From assembly GCF_964340395.1 (NCBI RefSeq), contig NC_135560.1, positions 7,552,598 to 7,616,597 of the forward strand: a stretch of 64,000 bases of DNA. The letters are read 5' to 3'. Position 1 is the first letter of the stretch. Every line of letters begins with the position of its first letter. The notes beneath the pieces were generated by a model. It was not told the origin of the DNA. It saw only the letters and a list, made by a program, of their open reading frames with translations, and searched no databases. Source of the stretch: Glandiceps talaboti (taxonomy: Eukaryota; Hemichordata; Enteropneusta; Spengelidae). The translations under genes and the position numbers were made by a program. This document shows, piece by piece, positions 37,830 through 51,183 of this stretch.

Positions 37830-40800
37830 CATCTGTCTGGAAGTCTAGGGTGTCATGACTCTACATGTTGTAGTATTTAATAAGATAGCGTGTCTGGAAA
37901 ACAATTGTCCTCAAGGCGTTCTTTTGTTTCAATCTCGCGGACCTACGCGTCATTGACGTAATTAACTACAGATCAGCCGTCGTTAAGGTGCTGTGTATGT
38001 CTCTATGATGAAGTGAACTAACTCACAAACATTTTAATCATCGGATCCTTGGAAACCTTTGAGTGATAAATAAGTAGATTGACGTAAATTGCGTTGCCGA
38101 AGCCTTAGTTAACATGTATAATGAAATATATAGGAAAATGAAATAAACGTGATATTTTTTAACCCACGATTTTAAGAATACTTAGCGATCTAAGAAAGTA
38201 TGCCTGTAAAATGGGTTTGATCGACTAAATGTCCTAACAAACTACCACTTATCATTCATCCATCACTTGAGATAGAGCTGTGTCAAAGTACTGTTGTCGC
38301 CAGAAACTGTATCCATTCAATCTTGTTATTGTCATCTTAAAGTATAGCATGTGCAGTTTCTTGTTGGTTTCTGCATGGTTGTATTAAACAGAGCCAGTGA
38401 ACATTAACACGAAAGAGTCAGTATATATTTGCCAAGGGTATACTTGAACGAATCCAATGACTTCCATTCTATGATTATCACAAACAAATGATATAGTCAT
38501 GAATATTTTTATCAGTAACCACGGCATCGTAATTCAGCTCCGCACAGACACCATAACAACGATCAACGTCATAACATTAGAATTTGTTCAGGTAAATGAG
38601 GTGATTGTTAACGTTCTTTTAAAATGAATCTTTTGAGAAAAGAAATTCTTTCCTTTTCAGAATCTTATATGCTAAAGAAAACTGGTCAGAAATAATTATT
38701 ACCGGAAAAATATTACCCTTCAACACTGGAACACGTTAAACTACCCAATAGGTACAAATTCACATTTGATGACTCCATTTTGACAACTGCATTCGTGTCA
38801 ACGGATGTAAGATCGACCATTGATCGACGGCTCTGCTGTCAAAAGTATGCAAAAATACCGGCTTAATGCGATTAAAATCATATACTAATAAGGAAAGACA
38901 TCCTCGAGAATTACCTTTGGTATATCAGTTCTCTTAATACTCCCCCTTGGGATTTGAAAACCGACAAGTTTAGAATAAATTACTTGAATGTCCTTGATTC
39001 AGTTTTTACACTAGATCTGGCAAAATGATACAAACGTGATCATGGAACAGCTGGAGATGTTGAATAAACCGAAGGCGTGAAAAGATATAGATTCAGGTGT
39101 GAAGGTACTTGTCTGTTGTCTAAACGGTCCATCATTCTCGTTGACTACGTCACTCTAGAGTGGCTGAATGGTTTTTCCTACACTGGCATTACATCTAAGT
39201 GACTGATAATTGAAGTTGACATACGTGACCTCCAATAGTCTTCTGTGTGGTTCCCAGTCGATCATCTTGAATGATTTTTTAAAAAAAGTTTAGGATGTTG
39301 ATGGACATTTACAGCAGTAAGCAGTGTCTTTCAAACACAGCAATATATTAAAAGAAAATCTGGTCAAACCCAAAGCTATAGGCAAGAAAGAGAACAAGAC
39401 AGTCGGTATCTATCAAATCTCTTGTCTACTGTTACTATGCAGTTTCCTCTACATAGTGGAAACCTGTAAAAGAACCGTTTGAAGAACATTAAAAAAATAA
39501 ACAATTCGCCAACACATAACAGAAAGAGGCCATCAACCTCCAGAACTAACTCAAGATCGTCGACAGGCAAAAACACATGGGTAAAAGAATACTGTTATTT
39601 TGACTTTTAGCTATGTACATCATCCCGTCAATAAAACGTATGGCAGTCCACCTTATCATACTGCTTCCACGATGAACATAATAATCCTCGATTTATAGTT
39701 ACTGTCGGTTAAATGATATGCAAAACCTTTGAATTCCCACTTATGATGATACAGAATTCTAGCAGCCATATCTCCAAATGTACATACGATCGTGATTAAT
39801 GGTATCTTTAGTACTATACAAATTTTTTTCTCGTGTGTGGCACCACCACTTTTCTCCATTTACAAAGGTTGAGTGCCAAGGTTCAATGTGTTATAGACAA
39901 ATAAACTCTTAAATCTTCAATTTCGAGGCTCTTGTAAAGACAAAAACGTAAAAGCGTGTATAGTATTTGTCCATTATTGAAGTAAATGGGCAGTCGTAAT
40001 ACATTCATGTGCGTGTACAATGACGTGCCAAACTATATGCGGTATTGAATAACAACGTAATTGATTTCTTTGTGTATACTTGTATAAAAAGGATGACACT
40101 CGCGATTTTGGAACATAGGATCATTTATGTGATATATTAACATTATAGGTCCTTTGATTTTAACATGATGACAAAATAAGAAGACATTTTACCTCGACCC
40201 TTTCAATTACAGATTTGTTAACCCTCTTAACGTAGATTGATTAGCATTTAACTTCTGATGTTTGTCGAATTACCATATTGTTTTGAATAATAATGACACG
40301 CAAGTCCCCCCGACGGTCTCCTGAACCTTTCTGAGGTTATCCGCATGACGTGTAGAAGAAAGCATTCAATGTTACCCTTGGTAGGCATTATAAGCTTAGT
40401 ATGCCTAGGTGTAATTCAACTGACTTTGAGACAAAGAACGACTCACTGTACAATTTTATAAGTTCCCAAAGCCACATTTCATAACGGTTTAAGCATAACA
40501 ATTACTGTTTCATGATATGTAACAAAAGTACGCTTACGAATAACAATCAAAGAGAAAATTGGAAATTTCGCATAAAAATGTACTAACAACCTAATGATTC
40601 TCAGAAACAAGTGCTTTGAATAATAAAATACTTTTCTACTTCAAGTTGTCACCAACTTGGGTAGTCAGTCTGTATATATAATCTTAAGATGTAAACTTAT
40701 ATTTTAAAATACATTTTCAAAGAAATCAACATATTTGATGGCGTCATCTTTTCAAATATTCTACATGTCTTTCGAGAAAGTCTGTTGAATATTTATTAAG

Positions 40801-42515
40801 TTAATATTCTACAACAAAATATCCATCAATATCCGGTGAACATGGATATTCACAATCTCTTAAGTAGCAATTCTGGGTTTCGAAAATATTAAACATATTG
40901 TTACAAAATCTTGTACACTGGCGAGGTTTGTCTGATTTCCAAGGAGCGTATGTCCAAGAGTACAAATCAAAAAGAGATCATTCCACAAATGATTCACGAC
41001 AATTCATCGTTGCTGCCTTTAGGTGTTTCGAAAACGGTGAATGTTTTGCTGTCTCTGTTTAATGGGATACATGATACACGTTTCCCATTCTGTATGACAT
41101 GGCCTCACCAATACACGTCAATTGAAACTGCAAATGTCCATGTAATCTAGCATGTTGTAATAAAATTAAAAAGATGAATCTATAATACTTCATACCACAA
41201 TTGTAATTCTAGTAAGTACAAATGAGACAAAATTGTACAATTCTGTATGATTTGGACTTTTTTGTTGGGAGGGGGTTGATTCAATAAAAGATAAGACAAC
41301 GATTACTACTTTTGTACCCTCAGGCTATTTTAAGAATTGAGAAACATCTCCGGGATATTAGTTAGATGATGAAAGACTATATCTATATATAGCCTTCTGT
41401 GAGTTTTTGTTTGGAAGAGATAGCGAATGCACCTGTAACGTTTCAGTCCACGTTCTATCTTAATGTATCTTCTTTCAGTGTAAATCTAATTTATTGTTCA
41501 AGGTTCTATTACAAAATACAGTTAGAATGTTTTAGAGCTGCTGTGTTTAATTCTATATTTCATGATTATCCCGACCCTATATTTCCTCAATCTTGCGAAA
41601 TAATAAAAACCAGATTTAAACTGAATGCCTTCCGTAAGGGTAATATTGAGCTTTTTGTTCCTACACATAATAATTGCTGGAATGCAACAATCTTTGTTAT
41701 AGTAGGCTATTAGTACATGATATACCCCTGAATTGACAAAAAGGTGTGCCAAACTATATTAATCTGAAAGTACTTTGTGATATCAATCTATGTATGTACA
41801 TGTAGTGGAACAGGTGTAATGGCTTTTAAAATCAAATTATTCAAATTTACAGGAATGCACACACATCATATATGCATACATACAGACATACGTACATTTA
41901 CCCATGCATACAGAACAAATGTATGGATTGCTTATTGGTATCATTTGAACATAATGACTTTTAGCACTATGTCTATGATTTTTGAAGTTCCAGTGAAAGT
42001 TAGTTGTCGAAAAAGTTATTCAAATATCCGCTACCGATTCTCAATACCGGAAAGCTTGACTTGACTTTGAAGACTCCACTCGTACACTCGTTTCCACGTC
42101 AAATAAATAACAAAATTCAAACCGTTGTAACATCGCTAGTTCACATCAGAAAGTTTACATACCTTATGTTAAGCATGCTACCACTCTATACTTTGATTTC
42201 GCGATACCCGCCACAATGAGGTGAATTTCCATGGCTCTCAAGTTCGTTTGGTTTCTCAAAATATAAAATCAGATCTGGACAGAAACTTACAGATATATAT
42301 TTCGATATACGTACTAGTACCTTTCAATACAAGCAATCCGAATACTTTGAATTGTCTAGAACAAAGTCAAAATTGGGGAAAAATTGACCCAATTAAACCA
42401 CTTAGTACGCTGCCCAACATTGCAACACAGTAACAACATTTACTTATCTCATTTGCATTGTTCTGATAAAATGTTATTTTTACGAATAAATGCACGCGTT
42501 CTGGCGGCAAACTCG
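37830..42515. other. Intergenic, no supported gene
   Basis: AT-rich DNA. The longest open frame (41399-41713, 104 codons) has normal-looking composition but no domain I recognise and no clear splice context. Part of 38317-38400 resembles 30176-30260 (CAATCTTGTTAT, ATCTTAAAG, TGCAGTT, TTTCTGC), which suggests an old dispersed repeat. Confidence 0.5.
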
Positions 42516-42521
42516 CCCTTA

Positions 42522-43003
42522 AGGAGCGATCAGTTTTTACGACCGGGGGTGGGCCGGTGACTTCTTGTTCGTGTTGTACTTAAAAATAGTGACCCCCCTG
42601 TGATTCATCCACAAAACAATCCACCCCCCCCCTCTGACAAATAAAAAAATTACTGACCCCCCCCCCCCGACATCTGTTGACAAGAAATATTCTTCTCTCG
42701 AAGACACTCTCGATTCTCAAAGCACAGTACATCACACTGCATAGTTGATTTTACTTCTTACATTCAAAGTAAGTTTAAGTGTATCTGGTAAATTGCTGTC
42801 CCAAATCCATTGCTTCACATGTATAAAGCTCTTTAGACAGGACCCCTATGAGAAGTATGATTGTCTGTTCAGGGACATGCAAAATATTCATGGTTTAGTA
42901 ACAAAAAGTTCTAAGATATCTCTTACATTAAGTGAACTATTACCATTCACCTAATTGTAAAGTACAATATTACAAATGGAGTTAATATAATTATAAACCT
43001 AGG
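42522..43003 (+). mobile_element. Harbinger-like TIR element, family B partial copy
   Basis: Starts AGGAGCGATCAGTTTTTACG after TTA (42519-42521) and matches the right-hand 450 bp of 14085-16821 in reverse complement, including the CCGGGGGTGGGCCG block, two C tracts, GTGTATCTGGTAAATTGCT and ACATGTATAAAGCTCTTTAGA. Similarity fades after 43000 and no second terminus is visible, so the copy is truncated. Confidence 0.8.
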
Positions 43004-43883
43004 GATTTCAGTAAGTTTCAAAGTAGGGAGAGAACTGGAAACAGTATGGGGAGAAGTGCATGCTACGCGCGCGTGCGTGCGCCTGCTATACAAGCGTGGG
43101 GGGGGGGTGGCCACGGTAAGAGCTTTTTGAAAAATGAACACCATTTGGAGATCAGTTAGAGTACCATTCACAAATAAAACATAACTTAGTTATATCATAA
43201 AAGTATCACTAATTTTAGGGTTTCAAAAGATTAAATCATTTCAAGTCATATTGACACAAATAATGATAAAAAAAGATCAAGTAGAAAGTGAGAAAATTTG
43301 GAGAAAACATGCACAGTGGAGGTCAGTTACCATTTAGAGATACAAATTCATTAAATTATTTGAAAGTGTGTCTATATTGGCCAGACAAAAAAGTATCGAG
43401 CCGAAAATCATCGTTCATTGCTGAAATTTGGGAACTTTGATGAAACAAATGTTTCAAAATTTCCTTCTTACTGAAAATGTCATTTATAAGTATCAGATCG
43501 CTTAAAATATAATTATGAATTTAAAGTATGCAACATGTAAGCTTACACTTAGCATGATTTATCTTTAACCGACCGACCTACCGTCCCATTATAATTCTTA
43601 AAGTGTTACTATTAGAAAAAATGCAATTAAGTATGTTGAATGTATGTGTTGTATTATTCAGCAGACGACACACTCTTTTTCGATATGATTTGCATTAATT
43701 CAGACCTCAAATGGTCCTCGAATGAGTAATTACAATAAATTTAGTCATTTTTCCTCAATGGAGGGCTACTGATTAAACCATTTTATTTCGTATTGGCAGG
43801 ATTATGCCCCATGGTTGGAAAATGTTGTCGAGTTTTAGACAAGACAGCGAATCTCTTTTACACGTAACGTTTTAAACAATTTA

Positions 43884-45247
43884 GGGACCGGTCAGTTTCT
43901 TCGGCCTGGGGGGGGGGGCGGTGGATTGGTAGGGGGGTCACCCTGTTTTTGAAATTGGCAGTAGGGGGGTCATGCTGTTTTGAAAATTGTGGATAGGGGG
44001 GGTCATTGTGTTTTAGATTGTGATGGAAGAAAAAAATCATTTCTCCAATGGCATATAGCCTTGTCTGAAATGTGGTACATGTCAATATTTGTTCTTGTCC
44101 CTGTTTCTTTTTCATTCTTTAACATTACTTATTAGTTCAAACCTAACTATACATATTCATATACATGTACCGGTATTACCTACCTACCACACTAGTTACA
44201 GAACATGTCATGTAAATGCTTGGCTGTTTCACAATCAATGCTTCGTTCAATGATCTGAAACGTTTGCCAAGATAGTCTAAAATTGCCTTAAACTCCAAAT
44301 CTGTCTTGTAAAGCATGGATTAAGTTATTGCTTGAAAGGGTCTGAATAGTCTAAATATTGGCTTTAAGAGTAAAAATCCTCCAGGGTTTCTAGAGGGAGA
44401 CCCCCTCAGACCCCCCACATGAGGTGGACATATCCCAGTCTCAAGCTCGTCCCCTCTTACTGTCAAGATGCTATCAAAGTATATTTCAAAAGTATTTCAA
44501 CCCTATGTAGTTGCTTTAACATGTTGGTGTTGTCTTGTAAGGCTTGGAAATTATTGTCTGAAAGGGTCTGAATAGTCTCAAAATTGACTTTTCAGAGTTA
44601 AAAACCTCCAGGGCTTCTAGGGGGAGACCCCATAGGACCCCCCCCCCCCACATGAGGTGTACACATCCTAGTCTCAAGATCTTCCCCCTACCTCTTACTG
44701 TCAAGATCCTATCAAACTATATTTCAAAAATATTTCAACCTTATGTAGTTGCATTTTACATGTTGGTGCTGTCTTGTAAAGCTTGGAAATTATTTTCTGA
44801 AAATGTCTGAATAGTCTAAAAATTGACTTTTCAGAGTTAAAAACCTCCTGGGCTTCTAGGGGGAGACCCCCTAGGACCCCCATAAGAGATGTACATATTC
44901 CCTTCTCAAGCTTTCCTACCTTTCATTGCCAAGATGCTATTAAACTCCTTTTCGAATATATTTACCCTGTGTAGTCAATAATTATAAATATGATAGTGCT
45001 AACCCGGGATCTTGTAAAGTAGATGCAAGACAGTCAAGCAGTCCACACTGAGTCACGATAAAAAAACCTGTCATGCGAATATTATATATGGGGGGGGGGG
45101 GGTCATCATGTTTTAGAATTAAGTGATAGGGGGGTCAGCCTGTTTTTGGTTTTACAGATGGGGGGGGGGGTCAGTGACTTTTTGTCGGCCCGATTTAAGA
45201 ATCCACCGCCCCCCCCCCCCCCCAGGCTGGAGAAACTGACCGGTCGC
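43884..45247. mobile_element. Harbinger-like TIR element, family C, 1364 bp
   Basis: Left end GGGACCGGTCAGTTTCTTCG and right end, in complement, GCGACCGGTCAGTTTCTCC, both followed inside by a long G (or C) run. TTA flanks both sides (43881-43883 and 45248-45250). Inside are three tandem units of about 230-240 bp (starts near 44303, 44532 and 44771) marked by GTCTTGTAA, GTCTGAATAGTCT, AAAACCTCC and GGCTTCTAGGGGGAGACCCC. No transposase is seen. Confidence 0.88.
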
Positions 45248-45259
45248 TTAGCTTTAGAT

Positions 45260-48100
45260 TGCATTGGCGGTTTTTAGTATGTGAATAATGGAACATCTAG
45301 ACATACCTGTTATACCTCTAAAACAAAAGTTTATAAACAACGATGATACAACTTTGCAAGTATACCATTGAATCTTAAAGGTCTTCCGAGTCTTGAAGAC
45401 GAAATGTTAATCTAACTCTTCAAATAAATGATATTCATGTATAAATTGTATTACACTATGATAAACTTATTTCACTGCCGATGTCCTCCTTTAACCCTTG
45501 TTGTGGTACCACCTGTTCCTGCGTACTTTTCAGTCCATTTCAATGTAGATATTTTACTTACTCATCTCAATATTCTATCAGAAGACTTCCTGCACTGCAT
45601 TTTATCCAGTTTAGTAAATAAACAGAGTAAAAGTATAAACAGAGTAAATAATGAAATAAAATTGTCGAAATAAAAAGATAATGTATTTTTTTATATCTAT
45701 AAAAGTGGCTTACGCTGAGTTTATAAACTTTTTACTGAAGTGAAAATACTTACCTAAATCGCCGATTAAACTATGATAATTCTAATATAATGTTAATATC
45801 AACGTATGCCTTCTATGACATTACAAATGTATCCTGGCACTGTTGGGACAGTTGACTGTGTTGTCATAATTATATCATTCCTATTACACCAGTATGTAGC
45901 CATCGTACAATATTTGATAATCTCGCTCCAACTAGATCCAATGAATGCTGGCGTGCTGCAGAACTGTTCAAACCGATACTGTAACTTAGGTATGAGTTAG
46001 ATTACTAGTAACTTTAATATATCCAGATGTATCAAGGTGCTTTCTCCTTAGGCATTAAATTCATGATCAACGGAACCTCAAACCCCGACCAAGTGTGAGT
46101 TTATCCAGTATGTGTGCCAACTTACGATTCTGTGTACCTCGAGCTACCGAGTTGAGTGCTTCCCCCATCACGAGCTATACCCCGAGAGCGTCTAACCCCC
46201 CCCCCCCCCACGGCAACTGCCAACTTAGTACATTTACAGTGTAGTAGGTGTTTCCTCGACATTTTCACACGTATAATAAATTACGTCATGGGATCGCTTA
46301 TACGTCATAGTATGAGTAGTTTAGAGTCAGTTGCAAGGGGTGGTTAAGTGTGCTTCAGCAAGTAGTTAATGCATGAATACCTTTTAAATATGTACCAAAC
46401 ATTGCACCAAAAACCGTATACACATATGACGTGTCCCATTTAATAACACATTATCTTGGATTTCTCAAGCAATCATTTATTGATTGATCACTGACTCGAC
46501 TACTATACAGAATACACACAAACACACCTGAATGATCTCAATACTAGTCGTGTATGTGTCAAAACTTTCTCAAATTAACTAATCAATTGTACATTCATTT
46601 GACATTTATTTACTTAAAGACTGGTGCTAAGACAAATAAAAAAGTGTTGTGTTTCCGGTAACCCATTATCCAAATTTTAGCGACCGGCCCTAAACATTAT
46701 TTTTTATCTTAGTCAGAAAGGTAACATGTTGTGAAGTTACTTCAATTACTGTGTAAAATTTCTTGCCAAAGAACCTGTGGCGATCCCCCCCCCCCCACAG
46801 GTTTTTCAGACACTAAGTTGAATTTATTCAGTACAGTCTGCATGTTGTGTTCATTCAGCAACATCACTTATAATATATCATCCTTACTTAACTTCTTTCA
46901 CTTACATGTCATCAACCTATCCACCATCGAAGTATTGTGACCAGCTAGTATATTTTGTCTTTCCGTCAAAGCAATTTTTCAACATCAGCAAAAAAAATAA
47001 CAATAAAATTCCGACCTGTCTAACCTATTAACTGTTTCTTAATTGCCTAAGAGCTTTATACAATGTATTTGACGAAGTGAATATGAATCTAGACCATAGT
47101 GACGTTTGGATTGATCTTGAATTATACATTCAAAATCTCGTCTGAGACACGAATAGGCTAATAACATCAACTACTGGATTGTGTGCCATTTTACATTCAC
47201 AAGCTTCATTCACAAGAGCGATCATCAAATCGAAAAGTCTACAATTATGATAGGTGCTTGATGTCTTTAATTTCTCTCAGCAGGGGAGATGTACCCCTTG
47301 CGGCCATATGTATCAATTGTTGAAGCAAGTACACCGTAAGATCCGAGTCCAACACAGTAAAAACAAATGACATAAAAATTACAGTTACTGTATCGGGAAT
47401 CACGATTTGCCTTAAAACTCATACACCCACACACGTTGTAAATGTATCATACCAAGAGAGTTTAGAAAATCATCCGCTCGATATTTCAAGGACAAAAATT
47501 AGGTTTCCGTTGGCTTTGTGGGTGGGAAAAATCCCAGATATTTTTTTTAGATATGCAAAGCTTCTCGAATTCTCTGTATGTGGTCGAGTTAGAGGGTATC
47601 TACTGCGTATTTATGATATAATAAGTTTTCTCTTTTTTGGGGGTCATGTTGAGATTGTCAGTTTTTTTATTGAATAGAAGAGCTTCAGTCTAAAGAAGAC
47701 TCGCAAGTCGTGATATGAAACCCTTATTTGAGTCTACGAGAGGAATAGCATTGAACAGAAACATGTCAGTTAGAAAATCATCTAAAATTGAATCTATATT
47801 GTGACGTTTTCTCCAAAGACGTACGTAGGTAGCGTCACGAACTTCCAAATTGAAAACTTCATGGATACCCTAGTCTAAGACGTCAATGTTTGTGGGATTC
47901 TTCACTTTTAACAATTTTAATTTGGTTCGTGTGTGATTTCAGATTTTGTTGTTTTTAAACTTGTGACATGACATTTCTCAAAAGCCCAAATGACATTTTC
48001 AGATAGTTTACCGCTTTATATGCAAGAATAACGTTAATATACTGTGGATTACAGGGATGGGTTATTTGCTATAAACGCTTTATCTTCGGGCTTATTGAAT
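45260..48100. other. Intergenic, no gene seen
   Basis: AT-rich with C runs at 46197-46209 and 46785-46797. Short open frames show no domain. Nothing else recognisable. Confidence 0.5.
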
Positions 48101-48109
48101 TTGATATAC

Positions 48110-48250
48110 AGAGATATTATTTATTTATTTATTTATTTATTAAGCCTTCACAAGAAGAGAAACCAACAATGAAATAAAGAAAACACGATACATTACAATC
48201 ATACAATACAATATAAAGTCAAAATGGCATCAACAACATGCTAAGAATTT
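48110..48250 (-). mobile_element. LINE 3' tail fragment
   Basis: In reverse complement the stretch reads TTGTATTGTATGATTGTAAT, TTTCATTGTTGGTTTCTCTT, GTGAAGGCTTAATAAATAAA and ends in (AATA)n. This is typical of the 3' end of a CR1/L2-type LINE with a microsatellite tail. No coding part accompanies it. Confidence 0.55.
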
Positions 48251-49029
48251 GACAACTCTATTCACTTATTGCGTAAAATCAGCTATAAGATGGATAACTG
48301 TAGTCAATTTGTTTACCATGGCCGAAGGTACACCTGGGGCGTCATCCATGAATTTCAAAAAAAAAGTACCGCTGGTCGTCATTACATAGCTTCTACACTT
48401 CTACAGTTGAAAGCTTCAACTTTCACAGGGGATACATTTTTTACATTATACCACTCTCGATTAATTTCCTCGATACCTCCTGAATCTAAGTTCAGTTCAA
48501 AAAACTTAAGATACATTTTTCACATGCGATGATTTTATTCAGCGGAGGATAACATACAGTTGCTATAGCAACCATGTGTTGCATTGCATGTAACCGGTTT
48601 TTCAATTTTCAATTTAATTTTCGTTCCTGCGTGAAAACATGAAATTGCATTGTGAATATAGGTTTTTCAGTCGATGTACGTATTGTTAAGACATTTCATT
48701 GCGGATTCAATTTTTTTCATCTTGCTCGACATTTCGCAAATCTGATAAAAATTAAATAGTCTAGGATAAGAGTTGCACGTTATTGTCACATTTACGAAGA
48801 TTATTCATCTTCCAATTCAATACTAGGCCTTACTTTGAGATTTTATTCTCAGAAAATATGTGTATACTTTCGTCTTTGCGGTAATCCATTCGTCCGAACC
48901 GAATGTGAACAACAGGTTGTTAGGGTTACAGCTTCTGACCATATTTCGCCTATAAGAATCCTTCAGAACGCCTTCGATTTCTTCATTTCTGTACTACTAT
49001 GACGCCTTTGTCGTTGCTATGTTTACAAT

Positions 49030-50215
49030 GACTGAAACATCTCGCCATTAAAAATAAAATACCTTGGTCTTCTTTTATCTTCAAGAAATAATTGGTCGAA
49101 GGCAGTGTGTTCATTAGCTAAACAAGCCAACAAGTCTATGACCTCGTTATCTGTTGCAAGAAAGAAGCTTGAATTCGTAGATCCCAATGTGCATTTTAAA
49201 TTATTTGATGTAATGATTTTACCAATTTTGACATATGGGTCGGAAATTTGGGGATACCAATATTACGATGCTTTGGAGAAAATTCAGAGAAGTTGGTGTA
49301 GAAAATTATTGGGGGTCCCAACCACTGCTGCGAACGAGGCTGTAGTCGGCGAATGTGGCGAATATATCATACCACTTTAAAGCGCTGTATCAAATTCTGG
49401 TTGAATCTACTTGAGATGCCCGCACACAGAATTCCAAGGCAAGCATATTTAATGCTCTGTAATCTAGACAACATGGGCAGAAATACATGGGCCACCTCGG
49501 TTAAGAAAATTTCATATTCTTTTGGTTTTGGTTTTGCCTGGATTGCCCAGGACGTTGGTGACAAACAACTTTTTCTTTCCACTTCTGAGCTCAGAGTTAA
49601 AGACGTACTTAAACAACAATGGAAGGAAAACTTGGAATTGAAACCCAAACTTCGCACATATATTCACTTCAAGAATCTACTGAAATCTGAAAAATATTTT
49701 TATCTTAACTGTAACCGACAAGCTATCCGGGCTCTTGCATGTTTACGATTATCAGTACTTCCTCTTGAAAACGGGAGGAGACGCAACATCCCCCAACAGG
49801 TTTTTGCAAAATCTGTAACACAAACATGGTAGAGGACGAATATCACTTTCTCGTAATATGCCCACTTTATAATAATTTAAAATCCAATACTTGCCATGTG
49901 ATGTGTTTTTAGAACCAAATTACTTTACTAAGTTTATGAGATCAATCGATTCAAATATTTTGCTTAAACTGCAATTTTGAACATAAAGCAACCAGGCTTA
50001 GAGATAAGGTGTGTTTGACGTGATTGCTCTCATTATCAATTGGTTGTATATATCGATTTTCAGTGAAATTCTCTCAGAACAATTGTATTTTCAGAGTCTT
50101 TCACATTGTATTTATCTTTTCATTTGTTTTTGTTAATACCACTTTTTTTTCTGATGCATCCACCTTTGGATTTGGGCCGGTGGCCGTGAAGCGCAAATAA
50201 AACCTACCTATGTCC
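49030..50215 (+). pseudogene. Non-LTR retrotransposon (LINE) ORF2 C-terminal part and 3' UTR, decayed
   Basis: Across frames the translation reads YLGLLLSSRNNWSKAVCSLA, then KLFDVMILPILTYGSEIWGY, IQRSWCRKLLGVP, then (new frame) CIKFWLNLLEMPAHRIPRQA, TWATSVKKISYSFGFGFAW and VLPLENGRRRNIP, then (third frame) CKICNTNMVEDEYHFLVICP, a CX2C...HX4C zinc-knuckle-like end. This is the thumb and C-terminal region of a LINE reverse transcriptase (CR1/Jockey-like). Frameshifts near 49370 and 49800 and missing upstream domains make it dead. The 3' UTR ends near AATAAAACCTACC (50197-50209) after GGATTTGGGCCGGTGGCC. Confidence 0.82.
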
Positions 50216-50355
50216 ACGTCTGTTTGTGTGCCGATTATCATAATAACCAGTACATATATTTCAATATTATATGGTGCACAACGGGTATGACTAGAACTGA
50301 TTTGATTTTTGGCCAAATTCGTGCATATTAATTCGCCTTCTTAGCATATTGTTGC

Positions 50356-50484
<129 letters not shown>

Positions 50485-50509
50485 TGGTAGTACTGGAACT
50501 CTTTCTTGG

Positions 50510-50550
50510 GTGTAACTCGGAGTTTCACGCATATTGCGATCATCAGACAC
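50510..50550 (-). ncRNA. Hammerhead ribozyme motif, minus-strand copy in the palindrome
   Basis: Exact mirror of the plus-strand motif through the palindrome centre: TCATCAG at 50540-50546 is the complement of the core and TTTC at 50523-50526 that of GAAA. The same strengths and weaknesses apply. Confidence 0.75.
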
Positions 50551-50556
50551 TCGAGA

Positions 50557-50597
50557 GTGTCTGATGATCGCAATATGCGTGAAACTCCGAGTTACAC
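50557..50597 (+). ncRNA. Hammerhead ribozyme motif, type I (plus-strand copy in the palindrome)
   Basis: Stem I is GUGU (50557-50560) with ACAC (50594-50597). The core is CUGAUGA (50561-50567). Stem II is CGCA (50569-50572) with UGCG (50576-50579), loop AUA, with a U-U pair next to the core instead of the usual G-C. Then GAAA (50581-50584). Stem III is ACU with AGU (or four pairs with a one-base loop). Cleavage would follow U50593 (GUU triplet). The U-U pair and short stems may reduce activity. The tiny stem III is typical of Penelope-associated hammerheads. Confidence 0.75.
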
Positions 50598-50686
50598 CCA
50601 AGAAAGAGTTCCAGTACTACCAAAACTATTACGCTCTGCCACTGTGGTATAGAGCACTGTCTTATAGCAGATTGATACTCACCGAG

Positions 50687-50689
<3 letters not shown>

Positions 50690-50768
<79 letters not shown>

Positions 50769-50779
50769 CATATTGTTGC

Positions 50780-50862
<83 letters not shown>
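50690..50862. repeat. Two (TA)n microsatellites separated by GCATATTGTTGCTTTTTAA
   Basis: About 39 TA units (50690-50767), a 17-base spacer, then about 39 more (50785-50862). The spacer also precedes the first (TA)n at 50345, so the segment may be duplicated. Confidence 0.95.
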
Positions 50863-50865
<3 letters not shown>

Positions 50866-50970
50866 TTGCATATCAGTGATGGGCCATGAACCATTCTCCA
50901 TCTAGCCAACCTTAGGTGTCCCATCCCCACCAAATCTTAAACTAATCCAGCCATTTTTTTAGTTTACATT

Positions 50971-50972
50971 CT

Positions 50973-51012
<40 letters not shown>

Positions 51013-51067
51013 TTTAGCCTAGTATCATAATTTACATATACACTTATATAGAAAGAGACTGACATCG

Positions 51068-51116
<49 letters not shown>
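50971..51116. repeat. (GACA)n and (TCA)n microsatellites
   Basis: About 10 GACA units (50971-51012) and 17 TCA units (51066-51116). Poly-Met open frames on the minus strand are artefacts. Confidence 0.95.
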
Positions 51117-51177
51117 TAAAAATAAGTAACTAAAACACACACACAACAAATTTATCATAGAATAGCATGTAGGTTGT

Positions 51178-51183
51178 TTTATT
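51178..51183 (-). terminator. Candidate poly(A) signal of the C2CD4-like gene
   Basis: TTTATT on the + strand reads AATAAA on the minus strand, 1.1 kb downstream of the stop at 52315. It is a plausible 3' UTR end, not proven. Confidence 0.3.

Noticed and set aside
41399-41713. 104-codon open frame with ordinary composition
   Set aside because: No recognisable motif; AT-rich frames of this length arise by chance. Could be an old transposon piece.
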